Positions 1 to 10,994 of a stretch of 64,000 nt of DNA are shown here, piece by piece. The stretch is taken from NCBI RefSeq assembly GCF_020360975.1, contig NW_025408673.1, positions 2,294,001 through 2,358,000 of the forward strand, given 5' to 3'. The stretch's first letter is position 1. Each line of letters opens with the position of its first letter. The stretch comes from Hirsutella rhossiliensis (lineage: Eukaryota > Ascomycota > Sordariomycetes > Hypocreales > Ophiocordycipitaceae). The notes beneath the pieces are model-generated. The model made no database searches, was not told the DNA's origin, and saw nothing but the letters and a program-made list of their open reading frames with translations. The translations under genes were made by a program, and so were the position numbers.

Positions 1-1016
1 TAGGACACCTACATCCTACATAGTAACACACGGTGACCTTATCACTGACTCCATGCCCCTGTCAAGTCAGGGGGGGCCCTTCTTCTTTTCTCCACTCTCG
101 CCGCTCGTGCGTCCCATGCGGCGATCCATATCATCCTTCTCTCGGGGCCAACACGTCAAGCCCAGGGACCTTGTCGACCCTGCAAGCTGAGGTTGCACAA
201 GGCTGCTTCAGACGGGGAATTCGTGTTCCGCACTTCGTACCTCCACACGAGTACCAACCTGCTGGCCGCCATGGTGTCCAGCACGGGCGAGTAAGCAAAA
301 TGCATCTGAGCCCCGCGCGCCGTGTGATGTGTTAACCGAGGACACGCATGCGGGTGTCGAGAATGCGCCAATGGCTGTCGGTAATGAATGCGCGTTCCTG
401 TCTCGTCGACATCGGGGCGTGCGGCAGACATCTCCCCGTCCGCTTCTTTGTCCCGGTCCATGGCATGGGGTTCCCTGTATCGGCCTATCCGCTCGGCTTC
501 TCGGACGTGCGACAGAACTGCCAGTCCATTGGGACAGGCGATGCAAGGAGCGGCAGAAGCGCGCAGATGTCTGCTGTCGTACTTGGTACACCGCATCAGC
601 TTGGCTCCCAGCTTTCAAGTCTGGTCAGCCATCGTTTCCAGGCCTCTCCTTGCACCTCTGGTTATACTAAGCAAGGCCAACACAAAAAGCAAGCGACTGC
701 GCGGATGACCTATTGATATTTTCCATGGGCAGTTATTCATGGGCGCTTGCCTCGCGAAGGAGCGGCTGCTTCCGGCCGGCGTCTCGCTCGTGGGCTAGCA
801 CCGGCCCCCTTTACAGCGCTTTCTCTACGGGATTGACCGGAGTAACAGTTTTTTGCTGTCCACTGCGCATGTACATTCTCCCTAGTCCCTGTGTCGATAG
901 TAGTTGCATAAGGCAAGCTATGCGCCGGAGCGTGAGCAGCCAAGCAAGCTCCGGCTCTCAGCGAGTCACCCGTCTTGTCCCTAAGGCAGAACTAGAGCAC
1001 AGAAAGACAACAGGTG
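1..1016. other. No recognisable gene
   Basis: Only short overlapping reading frames on both strands, none with a recognisable domain or splice pattern. It contains the 3' flank of the zinc-finger gene that ends at 1017. Confidence 0.5.
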
Positions 1017-3723
1017 TCACTGTGCCTCCTCTTGTAGTTTCAGTTGCCGTGACGTGTCCGCCGTGTCCAGTTCCATGGGCAAAGTCATTGCCTGCATCTC
1101 TTCATCCCAGTTTTCATCGTTCTCTTGAGCAGAAACAGATTCTATCGCGCAGTTCGCCAGACACCTCGCGTGATGACACTCGAAGCAGCAAGATGAAGTT
1201 TTGAGGTTCATTGTCGTGAAACACATGCACTATGGTTCAAGTTAGCCGCCTGCTCTGCTCTACTGTGGGGACCAAACGCAACCATATGCGCTGGGTGGAG
1301 GCACTCGGCAGGGGCAGTAGACGAGGATTCATAGGTCAAAGAAGACTTACGCATATCCACATGTAAGTCTGTGTCCTGCTGGCTTTCTTGCGAGGTCGGA
1401 AGCTTGTCTCCGAGCTACTTCTTCGCTTTCTCTCGTGGGCCTCGACCCCTCCCACGCGGATTGGGTTGCGGGACAAGACCCCGGAGGCGTCAGTTGACAT
1501 GCCCTCGCTCGCCAATTCCGTGTCCCTCTGTTGATCCTCTTGATGTTTCCACTCCTTCATGACCTTTTTCTGGAGCCCTTCTTTTCCAAACAAGTGGTTG
1601 TCGATGTGATCGCACCGCTTGGTCCACGAATTGCCGCCTCGCTCATTGACGTCAATCTGGATGACCCGGACGCAGAATCCGCACCAGAAGCGCGGGTCAC
1701 AGTGGCGTCCGAGCCGGCATGACTCCAGCTTGTCGTCAATCAGCTCTGCGTCGTTCATGTCGTGGTCCTTTTGCAGGTGATTCTTGAAGCTCTCCCGCCG
1801 CTGGCAAATCTTGGTGCAATTAGGCTCATCACAGTCCCACTTCTCGAGCATGAAGTGCTGGCTGCTCTCGTGTCTCTTCCAGTCGTTCTTGCTTCCAAAT
1901 CTTTTCGAACAGCTCTTGAAGGTGCATCCATAGGGCTTTTCATGCCTCTTCATGTGTTTCCTGCGGGACTCTGTAAGCGGCAAGGCGCCGGTTAGGCAGA
2001 GACGGGTAGCAGGGCTTGCCTACTTGAGCTCGCACGGACGGCTGAAGTTCTTGTCACAGTACGGGTCAGGGCACCCCAGCTGGATTCTTGGGTTGGATTC
2101 ATCTTCTGAGGGGCTCTCGGGCTCCGTGTCCTGCCCGTCCTCCCCTCTAAGTGCGCTCTGAAGAAACTCCTTGGGGAACCTTTTGAGATAATTGACGATT
2201 TCGGAGCGATCCGATTTCACGTTGGCGATGCTTTCTCTCAATATGCCCAAGGAGAGGCGGCTGTAGGGTACGCGTCGGCACTGCCGTGTACTCGCCGTGT
2301 CGGCTCCAAAATCATCAAGTCCCTCTGGGGTGGACTCACTGAAAGCGGAACTATCTCGCTTCCAGCTCTCGCGGCCGGCTGCCGCCGGTGGATGCACGAC
2401 AGGTGTGATATCTCTGGGCGTGGAAGCAGACAGGCTTGGCCCAGAATCATCGTCCTCATCGTATGAAAATGGCTGATGCGAGAAACTCGGGTGATTCAGT
2501 GTGTAATCTGATTGATGCTGCATTGTGAACGTCGTGGCCGAATCTCCCATGGCATCTATAGAGCCAACGGGCCGGCTCAAGATGCCCGGGTGTATGTATG
2601 GCGTCTCCCCACCTGTTGAAGATGGAGCCGTTGCACTTGTCTGGCCGGCGTTCATGGGCGAAGGATTGAAAATTGCTGGATCGATGCCTATTGACTCCAC
2701 CATCATCTCGTGGGCATGTGCAAATTGGCTCTCGGGAAAATGAGGCTCGGCGCCCGATTGCTGTCCTCCCGACAGGACCGGAGAGTCGTGGAGGCACATG
2801 GGTCGGGTTTCAGAATCTACATATTCGAGGGAATCCCCCACTCCTTTGAGATCGTGTCTCCGCGCCGAAGGCCTGCGGATGTGTCAGAGCCATGTAATGG
2901 TGGGGCGAAAGAGATCCAACGTACTGGTATATGTATTCCTTGTGGTCATCGTCCGAGTTGAGCTTGACGTGATGAGAGCGAAGTAAGTGAGAGCGAAAGT
3001 TGTCCGCCCTGGGCCAGACCTTGGGGCCCGTGGTGCCTGGAGCACAATGGGGGCAAACAAACGACCGGCCCGGGAGACCGTGCTCGCCATGGACAGATCT
3101 CTTGTGGCGTACGAGGTCATTTGAGGTGCTGAAGCCCCTCTGGCCTTTGATGCAGCCGGCATAGGGGCATTTGTGGGACTTGAGATGGCGCTGCTTGTGC
3201 TTTCTTTTGGGCCGCCCGTGGTTAGCATCTTGATCCATGTATCGAAGAGACGCCACGGAACTTACTTGAGCTCGCCTTGACTCCTGACGAAAGCCTTGCA
3301 CTCGTCGCAGCGGTATTTGCCGGACGCCGCGAGGCGAGTGGGCGGCTCGGCCGGTGCTGCTTCCGGGTTGATGCGGCATTCGCTCATGACCTGGCCCATG
3401 TGCGAATCGAGGGCCAAGTCATCTCCGCCATGGACGGAAGCGCTCGCAGTACTGTACGCTTGGCGGCTGCTCCCGTAGCCGGAATCACCAGGCAAGGTTG
3501 CGCAGTCAGACGGCGACGTGGTGCTCTCGAAATCTAAGAACTTTGTCTGGGGCACAAGATGACGGGGCGAGGGCAGGGCGTCGGTGGACTGATGGCCAGT
3601 CTGGATGACGCCGCGGGGGACCCAAGGATCGTTCTTGGCAGGCGTGGCGTAGAAGTTGAGAATGTTCCATGGTTGCTGCGTATCCGCCAGTGGGCGAGAT
3701 GCGTCGTCATACTGCGGATCCAT
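1017..3723 (-). CDS. C2H2 zinc-finger protein with a Cys-rich C-terminal block
   Basis: Probable nuclear DNA-binding regulator; target unknown. Five exons fit in frame: 3723-3266, 3203-2925, 2872-2024, 1960-1351 and 1229-1017, giving about 802 aa. Splicing across the first intron completes a finger (CDEC...KKHKQRH, about residues 139-159), followed directly by CPYAGC and CPHC fingers. Splicing across the third intron completes another (CPDPYCDKNF...KKHMKRH), followed by CTFKSC...H and a CDEPNC finger. The middle (exon 3) is Ser/Pro-rich and probably disordered. The last intron joins in phase 0 to a Cys-rich tail (WICCMCF, SCCFECHHARC) that would be missed if exon 4 were read through to its stop at 1336. 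The paired finger clusters plus a Cys-rich end are seen in several fungal C2H2 proteins, from memory. The exon structure is well supported; the role is inference. Confidence 0.85.
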
Positions 3724-6700
3724 GACAGAATAATGTAGAAGGCGAGCTTGGGATGATGAAGCGCGATTCTAGTGCGTTGCCGATGGTCAGGGCTGCCTGT
3801 GATGGACTTGAGGTCGGAGAGTGTATGTCGCGACCTGTTGTGGGTGGGATGGAACGGAAGAGGGAGCGATGCGGAGAAACCTATGCCGATCGAGCTGGTC
3901 TGTCTGAAGTCTGCATTCGACTCACTCGATGCAGGCCATGGAGAGAGGTAACAGTCGGCAGTGCCTTGGGGCGAAAGATCACGGGGGGTCGTGCATCAAG
4001 CAGAGAATCTGTGGTGACGGTGAGTGATGAAGAAACGAAGGCAGGCTGCTGATGCAAGGCCACGCGGTCGGCATGCAGCGCCAATATTACAAGGCAGAGG
4101 GAGAGGCTTTGTCCAACTTGTTGCGCTGTAAGCCAGTGCGAGTCCTAGGCGGCAGGCCAGTGAGGTCAAGGGACCTTTGGTGCCATGGACAATAAGATGG
4201 CGGCAGTATTTGTAAAGTACCAATATATGCGGGCACTGCAGGGATGAACAGGCAGTAAGTAGTGCTGCAAGGGGCCGGGAGGTAAGTTAAAGAGCGAGGA
4301 ATCGATCGATTGACGGCGGCATTTGCAGCCTTGATGAAAGAAGCTTCGACGTCTCTACCAAGTGCTTGGGTGAATCGCTTCGAGTGTCTTGCGTGAATGT
4401 GCGCGCTCGTCGGGAGAACACGGCAACAGATACCTGTCGAGTACCTGAGCTCTGATAGTTCAGTACACGTCCAGCGGCTGGTGGTTCGCATCGAGTGGTT
4501 CGCCTCACTTTCCCTTCCTTCGGTGTCGTCCCCGGCCAATCAGACCCTCTTTCCGCGCGCGCAAGGGTCGGTAACAAGTTTCCTCGCAAGGCAGCCGCAA
4601 GGCAAACTGCCCAAGCCAATCAAATGTCAGTTTGATGCACACTGTACTACAGCTGGACATTGGCCAGCACTGTACCGTGCAAGGCGTCACTGTACAGTCC
4701 CGAGTTCTGCGAGTGCGCAGCAGCCAGCCATTCTCGTACTCGGGCGGAGCAAAGGTGACGTCTCAACTCGCACAAGGTTTGGCGTTTGACAAGGCACCCG
4801 CACAACCCGGCTTCTGTTAGCCGTGTGTAGGTGCTCTCTACCCCGTCTTAGTCCTGGTGCTCACGGGTCAACCAAGTACAAGCGACTTGCCCAGCCTCCA
4901 AAACATCTCTCCACCACGTCCTTCTTCTCTCCGGCATCGCCACTACTACGTGTTGATGAGCCAGGAACCTGATGCTGGGTCGGCTTATCCGCCGAGTCAT
5001 TTTCTCTTTACCCGAAAGCTTAGCCCGAGCCTCAGCTGTTACAACACAGCGGCCCATCAACGACTGCCATGATGAACAAGAAGGGAAACCAAGTTGTCAT
5101 GACTTGGTCACCTATTCGCTTCAGGGCCTCGATCAATGACCCCTTCTGCCATCATTGTAAGCGTTGTGTACCAGCTCGCCCCCTAATTCCCTGTCAGCGT
5201 CCTCTCCCCTTCTTCGGCGAGGCCCCTCCCGGCGTGCAAACCCCTTGGAAACCGACCTAGGCGAGGGCACGAGCACTCCGGATGCCTGCATGCCCTCCTT
5301 CTGCCCAACTCATGCAGCAGGGAAGCACATGTGCTGTGTGCACCAAGCTGTCTGTCTGGCCGCCGTCACACGACTCGTGCCGCCCGACGTTGGGCCCCCA
5401 TCTCCCGGTCAGATGGCTGCAGACAGGAAAGCTTGAGCCCCTTTCGACCTGCTCTCTCCCTGCTAACGCCTTTCACCACGCGGCCTTCCTGCCACATCAA
5501 GTTGACGCTCGCCTATGGCAGACATGAGGCGGCGCCCATCTACGACCGTGCTTGCAACTCGACCCAGAGTTCAATCCCCCATCATGCCCGTGGGGTTCTG
5601 CTCTGACTTGACAATGCCGCAGCTTCCGAACCGTATAGAGGTGCGATGCTCTCAATAGGGGCTCAGTCTGCGTGCTCCGGGCCTATTCGCCGCGGCTTGG
5701 CCATGGAGGCCTTCATTTCTCAAGTGAGCCGTGGACGCGGAACCCGTCCTACGCACAGTCATGTATGTCAAAGCCTCAGATGGCCGGCTGGCTCTATTCA
5801 TGTTCCAGACCAGCCTGTAATACCTCGTGACTGTTTCTGTCGCATGGCAAGTCGTCTGCGTCGACGGCTGTTGATTTCTTGTTTCTTGGTGCTTCTCACA
5901 GCATCCACATTCAGACAAGTTGTCAAATTCTTGCCGTCAACACATATCCATCTCTTCATCAGCGACTTCGCTTGCCCGGTTCAATACGCAAAATCATTGG
6001 CCTTGTTGCTTGTAGCCGCCAACAGTAATCAACGTTTGTTCCCGCTGGCTCATCTCGACTTGTCTGCAAGCGAGGTTCGCACTGAGCCCCTGCCCCTGCC
6101 CACCCCTGGCCATACAAACTCTTTGCGGGAAATGCTTCCACCAGATGCGGAGCGGCAGCCGGCGTCTCGTCTCTGTCCCTTTAATCCCCCTTCAACTTTA
6201 TTTCCTGAGGTTCAAGGGCCCGCGAGCAAAGGGGGCCGGCCAACCAGGGGTAAGGACCGTACCCGTCCACATGAGCAAATCTTAACAGCGTCTGTCAACT
6301 AAACGCGCACTAATCTGCGTTATATACATGCTGTACCGAGCTTGCTTCCTATATGGGCAGCTTCTTACCTGTTCGTCAAATGACACACACGCCACGATCA
6401 CGCTTACTTGTGCAAGTCGAGCCAGCCCTCTCGTTTGGCATCTGCGGGTTCGTTTCCCGAATCCATGTTGAAAGCATCGTCAAGGCCTGCTAGGACCAGT
6501 CGAATCCACGTTGCCCGTCCGTGTTGGGCAGCATAGCCGGCCGACTCGGTCTCGTCAATCGGACTTGTCGTTTTGCAGGACTGCGTCAAACGTACGCTCA
6601 GACGCCTTCGCGGCTGCCGGTTGGTCTAAGCCACGCCCGGACTTCTCGCTTGCTTGAAGACATCCTTATTTGCTATTGGGCTCCGTGCACTGTACGTCCA

Positions 6701-7076
6701 GAGAGAAGCTGGTTATTTGGACCAGTTGCCGTTTTCCCTGGTTGTTATCTCCACCTGTGTCGAGAGGGGAGGCTGGCCATGAGCTATTGAAGTCATGTAT
6801 ATAAGTCTAGGACGGGATCCCGAGCGTGAGGACACGGATCCCGGCCCATCTCACCTTTTTCCACTCCTTCAATCATCTCGCCATCTCAATACTCACTGCA
6901 GGGAAACGCTGGTGTTGTTTCTTGTAGCTTCCTACAGCAGGTACCAAAAAACTCCTCAAAACATCTTGCGTCCAAGGTCGAGTCTTCTCCCCGTCAATAC
7001 TTGGATAATAAATCGACGGACTAACGAGCATTGGGCGGTTAGACAACGTTTGAAACCCCCGAATCCGATATACATC
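3724..7076. other. Intergenic stretch, no recognisable gene
   Basis: About 3.3 kb between the zinc-finger gene and the small ORF at 7077. Reading frames reach 218 codons (5646-6302, plus) but show no domain, no convincing introns and a low-complexity look. A CCAATCA box lies at 4536-4542. The left part is expected to hold the promoter and 5' leader of the zinc-finger gene. Confidence 0.5.
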
Positions 7077-7295
7077 ATGTGCGACTGGGAGGAGTTCCTC
7101 TTCGCCTGCAACCACTCTATCATTCGGCTCAAATCCTACTGCCATTTTGCTCGGAATGATGCACACCACCAGTGTTTCGGCGTCAAAGTTCTGCGCAGCT
7201 CGTGGAAGCAGAGTGTACTATGCGAAAAGTGCGCGGCGGAATGTCGAGCTGCGGGGACGAAAGGCCGAGGGGGTTCGAAAAAGACCGGTTTGTAG
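7077..7295 (+). CDS. Small Cys/His-rich protein
   Basis: A 72-residue ORF starting MCDWEEFLFACNHS and containing SYCHFARNDAHHQCF and LCEKC. I chose this ATG because the Cys/His pattern begins at once, whereas the upstream in-frame ATG at 6795 adds 94 residues with no recognisable pattern. The spacing (C2, C11/H13, C22/H23, C33 and a later CxxC) suggests one small metal-binding fold, inferred from residues only. It looks like the short MC-starting Cys/His proteins found in many ascomycetes, as recalled rather than searched. The C-terminus is basic and Gly/Lys-rich. There is no signal peptide or membrane segment. Function unknown. Confidence 0.65.
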   Translation: MCDWEEFLFACNHSIIRLKSYCHFARNDAHHQCFGVKVLRSSWKQSVLCEKCAAECRAAGTKGRGGSKKTGL

Positions 7296-8449
7296 AATCG
7301 GAGATTCAGTGGATCTGGGTTGTGCGTGTCTGAAGACCCTGCATTTTTTTGGGAATAAGGCGGTCAAGTCTTGGTGTGCCTGTAGCTCCGTTCCACGATC
7401 CGCGCAGAAAGGGGCATCAGGGCATCCCTAAAGGGAGGACGCATGAGGGCTGTGCTTGAAAGTCCAGGGGCGGCGAAGCATGGCTAGCTCTCAGCCTGCT
7501 ATTAACCGAGCCAAGGCTCATCGAAAAAGCTGGAAGTTAGACTAGGCGTGTACATACTCAATGTCATCTCGTGCCTGTCAACATGCCAGTTGGCTCCTTC
7601 GCCCGGAAAACCGGCGACGCCGACAAGCAAACGGGCCAAAGTATGATGGGCCCGGATCCGCACCGGCAGGCGATGTCGGGTGGCGTCATTGAGCACCAGG
7701 ACTATTTCTAGAACAGGAGAGTCTTTGATGGTGCGACTGCGCCGTTCAACGTGAGACGGCTGCCGAGACAAGACGATTGGGGCGGAGGAGACAGGAACCC
7801 TGGCATCGGCAGATTTTGCTGTCTTGTTCTACAAGTATGTCTTGATGGACTGTCTTGTGAACAGGATTCCACTTGACAAGGGCGTTGCATGTAGGTCTCC
7901 GGGCGAGGTTTGCTCATGCAAACAGCCGCCAGGGTTGTGGTGACAGGGAGCGGTTGCTCGATGATGCGAGGCTCCGTGCACGGCGGTTGGCTCCCACGTC
8001 TGGATATTACGGAATGCTCGCGTGGAAGTGCGTGTGCACGACGTGAAAGACGGTCCTCAAGCTTCAACTGGGCAGTGGAGTATCTCGGTCCCTTGCGGGG
8101 GGTTGGGTGCGGTGAGGCGGGAAGCAGCTTCTGGAACCCTTGAGAAACTGCGAAGGTGCTTCCAGACGCGTCTCGCAAGACAGACAGTCGTGCCACAGCG
8201 GATAATACCCGACACGAAACAGCATTGGGGGTTCGCTGCTCTGACCGGATATTCGAGGCTTTCACAGTCGGTAGACAAGGGGGTCTTGAGCTCACACGGG
8301 GACGGCAGTGGCGGCAGGGGCTTCGCATAGGTCACGCGGCACCAGGAAAGCTCCAGGACGACCGAGGCCAAGCCGGCAGTAAAAGCTCTCGACAGGAGAC
8401 TCAAGACAGGCAGATGCAGGCACCAAGAAGGTGCTCATTGCGGCGCTAC
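7296..8449. other. Intergenic, no recognisable gene
   Basis: Contains overlapping frames of up to 206 codons on the minus strand (7708-8328) that are Arg/Pro/Ser-rich with no domain. It includes the 3' flank of DAP1. Confidence 0.5.
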
Positions 8450-9142
8450 TCATTCCATGTTGGTTGCCCCCTCGACCACTCCCACGATGTTGTAGCGCTT
8501 TGAGAAGAAGGTGACCCAGTCGTCGAGGGTGCTCTTCTCCTTGTCCTCGAGATCGTGCCAGTCGGCCTGGACGTCCTCGGGCTTGGTGGAGGTCTTTCCC
8601 AGCGCTCTGGACGCGTCTTTTCCAGCAAAGACTTTTTTTGCCATGTCGAGGGTTAGTCTCTGGACTTGGACAGGTAGTTGCGCAGGGGGTAGCGACTTGG
8701 CTGCACCTGCGAGATATTCAAGGTGCTTGTGGCGGCGGCGACAACGTACTATGGTATGAGCCACCGGGCTGGTATGCCTTGTTGCCAGTCACATCGTAGA
8801 CCTTGCCCTGTGAGGCTCTTGTGAGTGGCGCGTCCCGCGAAGGCAGCAGACGGGACATGGAGACATGCCTTGATTGCCACGTAGCACCTGCCGCCGTCGA
8901 TGCCTGTCGCCGAGAGATGATGTCAGCCGAGAGGAGAAGGCTGTAGGGGCCCAGGGGTTCCATTGAGGCTCCGTCTTGGCGATGCCAGCAGAAGTCCGAG
9001 ATCATACGTCCTTGTAGCCGAGGCACACGCAAGAGGCGAGGGAGCTCGTACCGTTTGCCTTGGCCAGCTCATCCGGAGAGATGGGATCGTCCTTGGGAGG
9101 ATCCAGGTTGACGGGGACTTTGGGCTCGAATTTTCCGGTCAT
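8450..9142 (-). CDS. DAP1: Dap1-like cytochrome b5-type heme-binding protein (MAPR family)
   Basis: Damage-response protein of the membrane-associated progesterone receptor family. Family members bind heme and support cytochrome P450 enzymes of ergosterol synthesis (Erg11). Four exons give 121 aa: 9142-9052, 8903-8869, 8807-8750 and 8631-8450. The order is KFEPKVPVNLDPPKDDPIS, then the cytochrome-b5-like fold with YVAIKGKVYDVTGN, AYQPGGSY (heme-ligand Tyr region), FAGKDASRALG and a WVTFFSKRYNIVG end. The length is usual for fungal Dap1. There is no N-terminal membrane anchor, as in yeast Dap1. The second intron appears to use a GC donor (AAG|GCATGT), because no GT donor keeps the family frame. 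The gene is divergent from the MGR3-like gene across 217 bp. Confidence 0.92.
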
Positions 9143-9359
9143 GATTGCTGCTCGTGTTGACGAAATGGCATCATACTAATACTACTATGTAGTATGTACG
9201 GATATGGCCTCGAGGTGTTTTGAGGGCCGACTTTCCGCCCCACTTTTAGCCTCGCCGATCCCCGGAAGCGCACAGACCAGCTCACGATTTGATTTTCCCT
9301 GACGCCAACACTCCAAGCTCCAACCACCGACATCGCTCCACGCAAACGTCAAGCACAAC
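9143..9359. promoter_or_regulatory. Shared divergent promoter of DAP1 and the MGR3-like gene
   Basis: Only 217 bp separate the two start codons, so both promoters and 5' leaders must lie here. A short AT-rich patch with repeated tactatgta-like steps is at 9174-9200. No clear TATA box was identified. Confidence 0.7.
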
Positions 9360-10994
9360 ATGTCCGTCTCGGCCATGGCCTCTCTGCGGCCGCTCCAGCG
9401 CCAATGTCTGCGGCACGCCTCGAGCGGCCTGCTATCTCTCCACGTCAGGTCGCCGTCTGTCCGCTTCAGCATCCACGCCGTGATAGCTCTCGCGCCGCAA
9501 CAGAGGCGCCACCAGTCGGGCTCGAGCCGCGAGCCTGAGCCGCCAAAGCCCAGCAAACCTCCCATGAGCTTCACACACTTCGTCAGGCACGCTCTCGGCG
9601 CCAGCTTGAGGAATCTGGCCGTCGCTCTGAGCCCTCGCGGCATCCGCGCCGCCTACCGCGACTCTCCTGCTCTCATCGCCACCATCGTGGCACTGTGAGT
9701 TTCCAGGCATCCCCTGCGCGTCGCAAGGCGTGGCGTGCTGACTCGGATACCAAGTCTCATCTTCACTTTTGGCCTCTCCGTCATCGCCCTGAGGTCCTTC
9801 ATCCATGCCTTTTACAACTCCGACTACAGCAGATACCCCAAGCCCATCGCCAACACGCTGCGCCGCGCAATCTACTACACCAATATCAAGCCCGACCCCG
9901 AGCTCGCCTTGCGCTTCTACAGAAAAGCCATGGAGCAGAGCGCAGAGCTCGGCCTCGACCCCTTTTCCGACGAGGTGCTCGGCATCCGCATCCAGGTCTC
10001 GTTTTGGCTACAGAAGATCAACAGCCACAAGTCGGCCATCAACGTTCTTGAGTCCATCCTGGGGGACTGCCGGAAATGGGTCGACGTCATGGAGCAGTCC
10101 GCCAAGGACGGCAAGGTCGACGACGCAGGCCGATACCGGGCGGCTCCCGAAGCCGCCCCCGAAGCGTCCCCCCAAGAACCACCTCAAGCGTCCCCTGAAT
10201 CGTCCCCGGAATCGTCCCCCGCCACGCAGCCCGACGAGGCTGCCCTCAATGTCCCGCACGCTGAACCCGAAACCCTATGGCGGAAGCGCCAGCGGCTCTT
10301 GGCCAAGGCCATCGGCACCAGTGTCAAGCTGGGGGAGCTCTACTCGGACGAGCACGTGCTCGATCCCGACAAATCCCACACTCACCTGTTATGGGCCGTT
10401 GAGACGGCGCTCCGCGAGTTCCAACGACGCAAGTCCCAGGGGCTCAAGTCTGGGGAGCAAGACTGGCTCACCCCGGAGGAGCTCGGCGGGTCCATGGAGT
10501 CGCTCGGGCGAGACTACGAGCGCAAGTCCCAGTTCCAGCTCGCAATACCCCTCTTCTTCCAGGCCCTCCGACTGTGCGAAAGTCCCTGTCACCGGGCCGT
10601 CATCATGAACAACATATCCGCTGCCTTCGCCCAGCATCCCATCTACACTCCCCCTCAGCTCGGCGTCTCCAAGACTCTGCAAGACGTCGTCGACCCGGCC
10701 ACGCCCAAGACACGCAACGAGTGCCTCGACGCGGCACTCAACTGGGCGCGCAACGCATACAGTCACGCCCAGGACGTCAAGGGCGATACCAGGACGCCCG
10801 AATGCGATGAGGCCTGCGCGGTAGCGCTGTGTAACTGGGGTGACGTGGCAGCCATGCTGGGCAAGGCGGATGTGGCGCGGGCCAAGTACAAGGAGTGCAT
10901 CGACATGAGTCGCCAGATGGAGTTTCCACAGGGCTTGAAGCAGGCCCAGGAGGGTCTAGCCAAGCTGACGTCAACCTCGTCCAGCCGCATCTGA
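9360..10994 (+). CDS. MGR3: Mgr3-like mitochondrial inner-membrane TPR protein
   Basis: Related to Mgr3, an adaptor that in yeast binds the i-AAA protease (Yme1) with Mgr1 and helps deliver substrates in the mitochondrial inner membrane. Two exons, 9360-9694 and 9755-10994, give 524 aa; the 60-nt intron splices GCACT|GTGAGT...CCAAG|TCTCATC. The N-terminus is Arg/Ser-rich and suits a mitochondrial presequence. One membrane segment spans the splice junction (ALIATIVALLIFTFGLSVIAL, about residues 100-120). TPR-like helices follow: DPELALRFYRKAMEQ, KSAINVLESILG, FQLAIPLFFQALRLC, and CNWGDVAAMLGKADVARAKYKEC. A Glu/Pro/Ser-rich repeat (about 10140-10240) interrupts the TPR array. The family call rests on overall layout; the TPR and membrane segment are firmer than the name. 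Confidence 0.8.

Noticed and set aside
5646..6302. 218-codon plus-strand frame
   Set aside because: No domain, no splice partner, composition like intergenic DNA.
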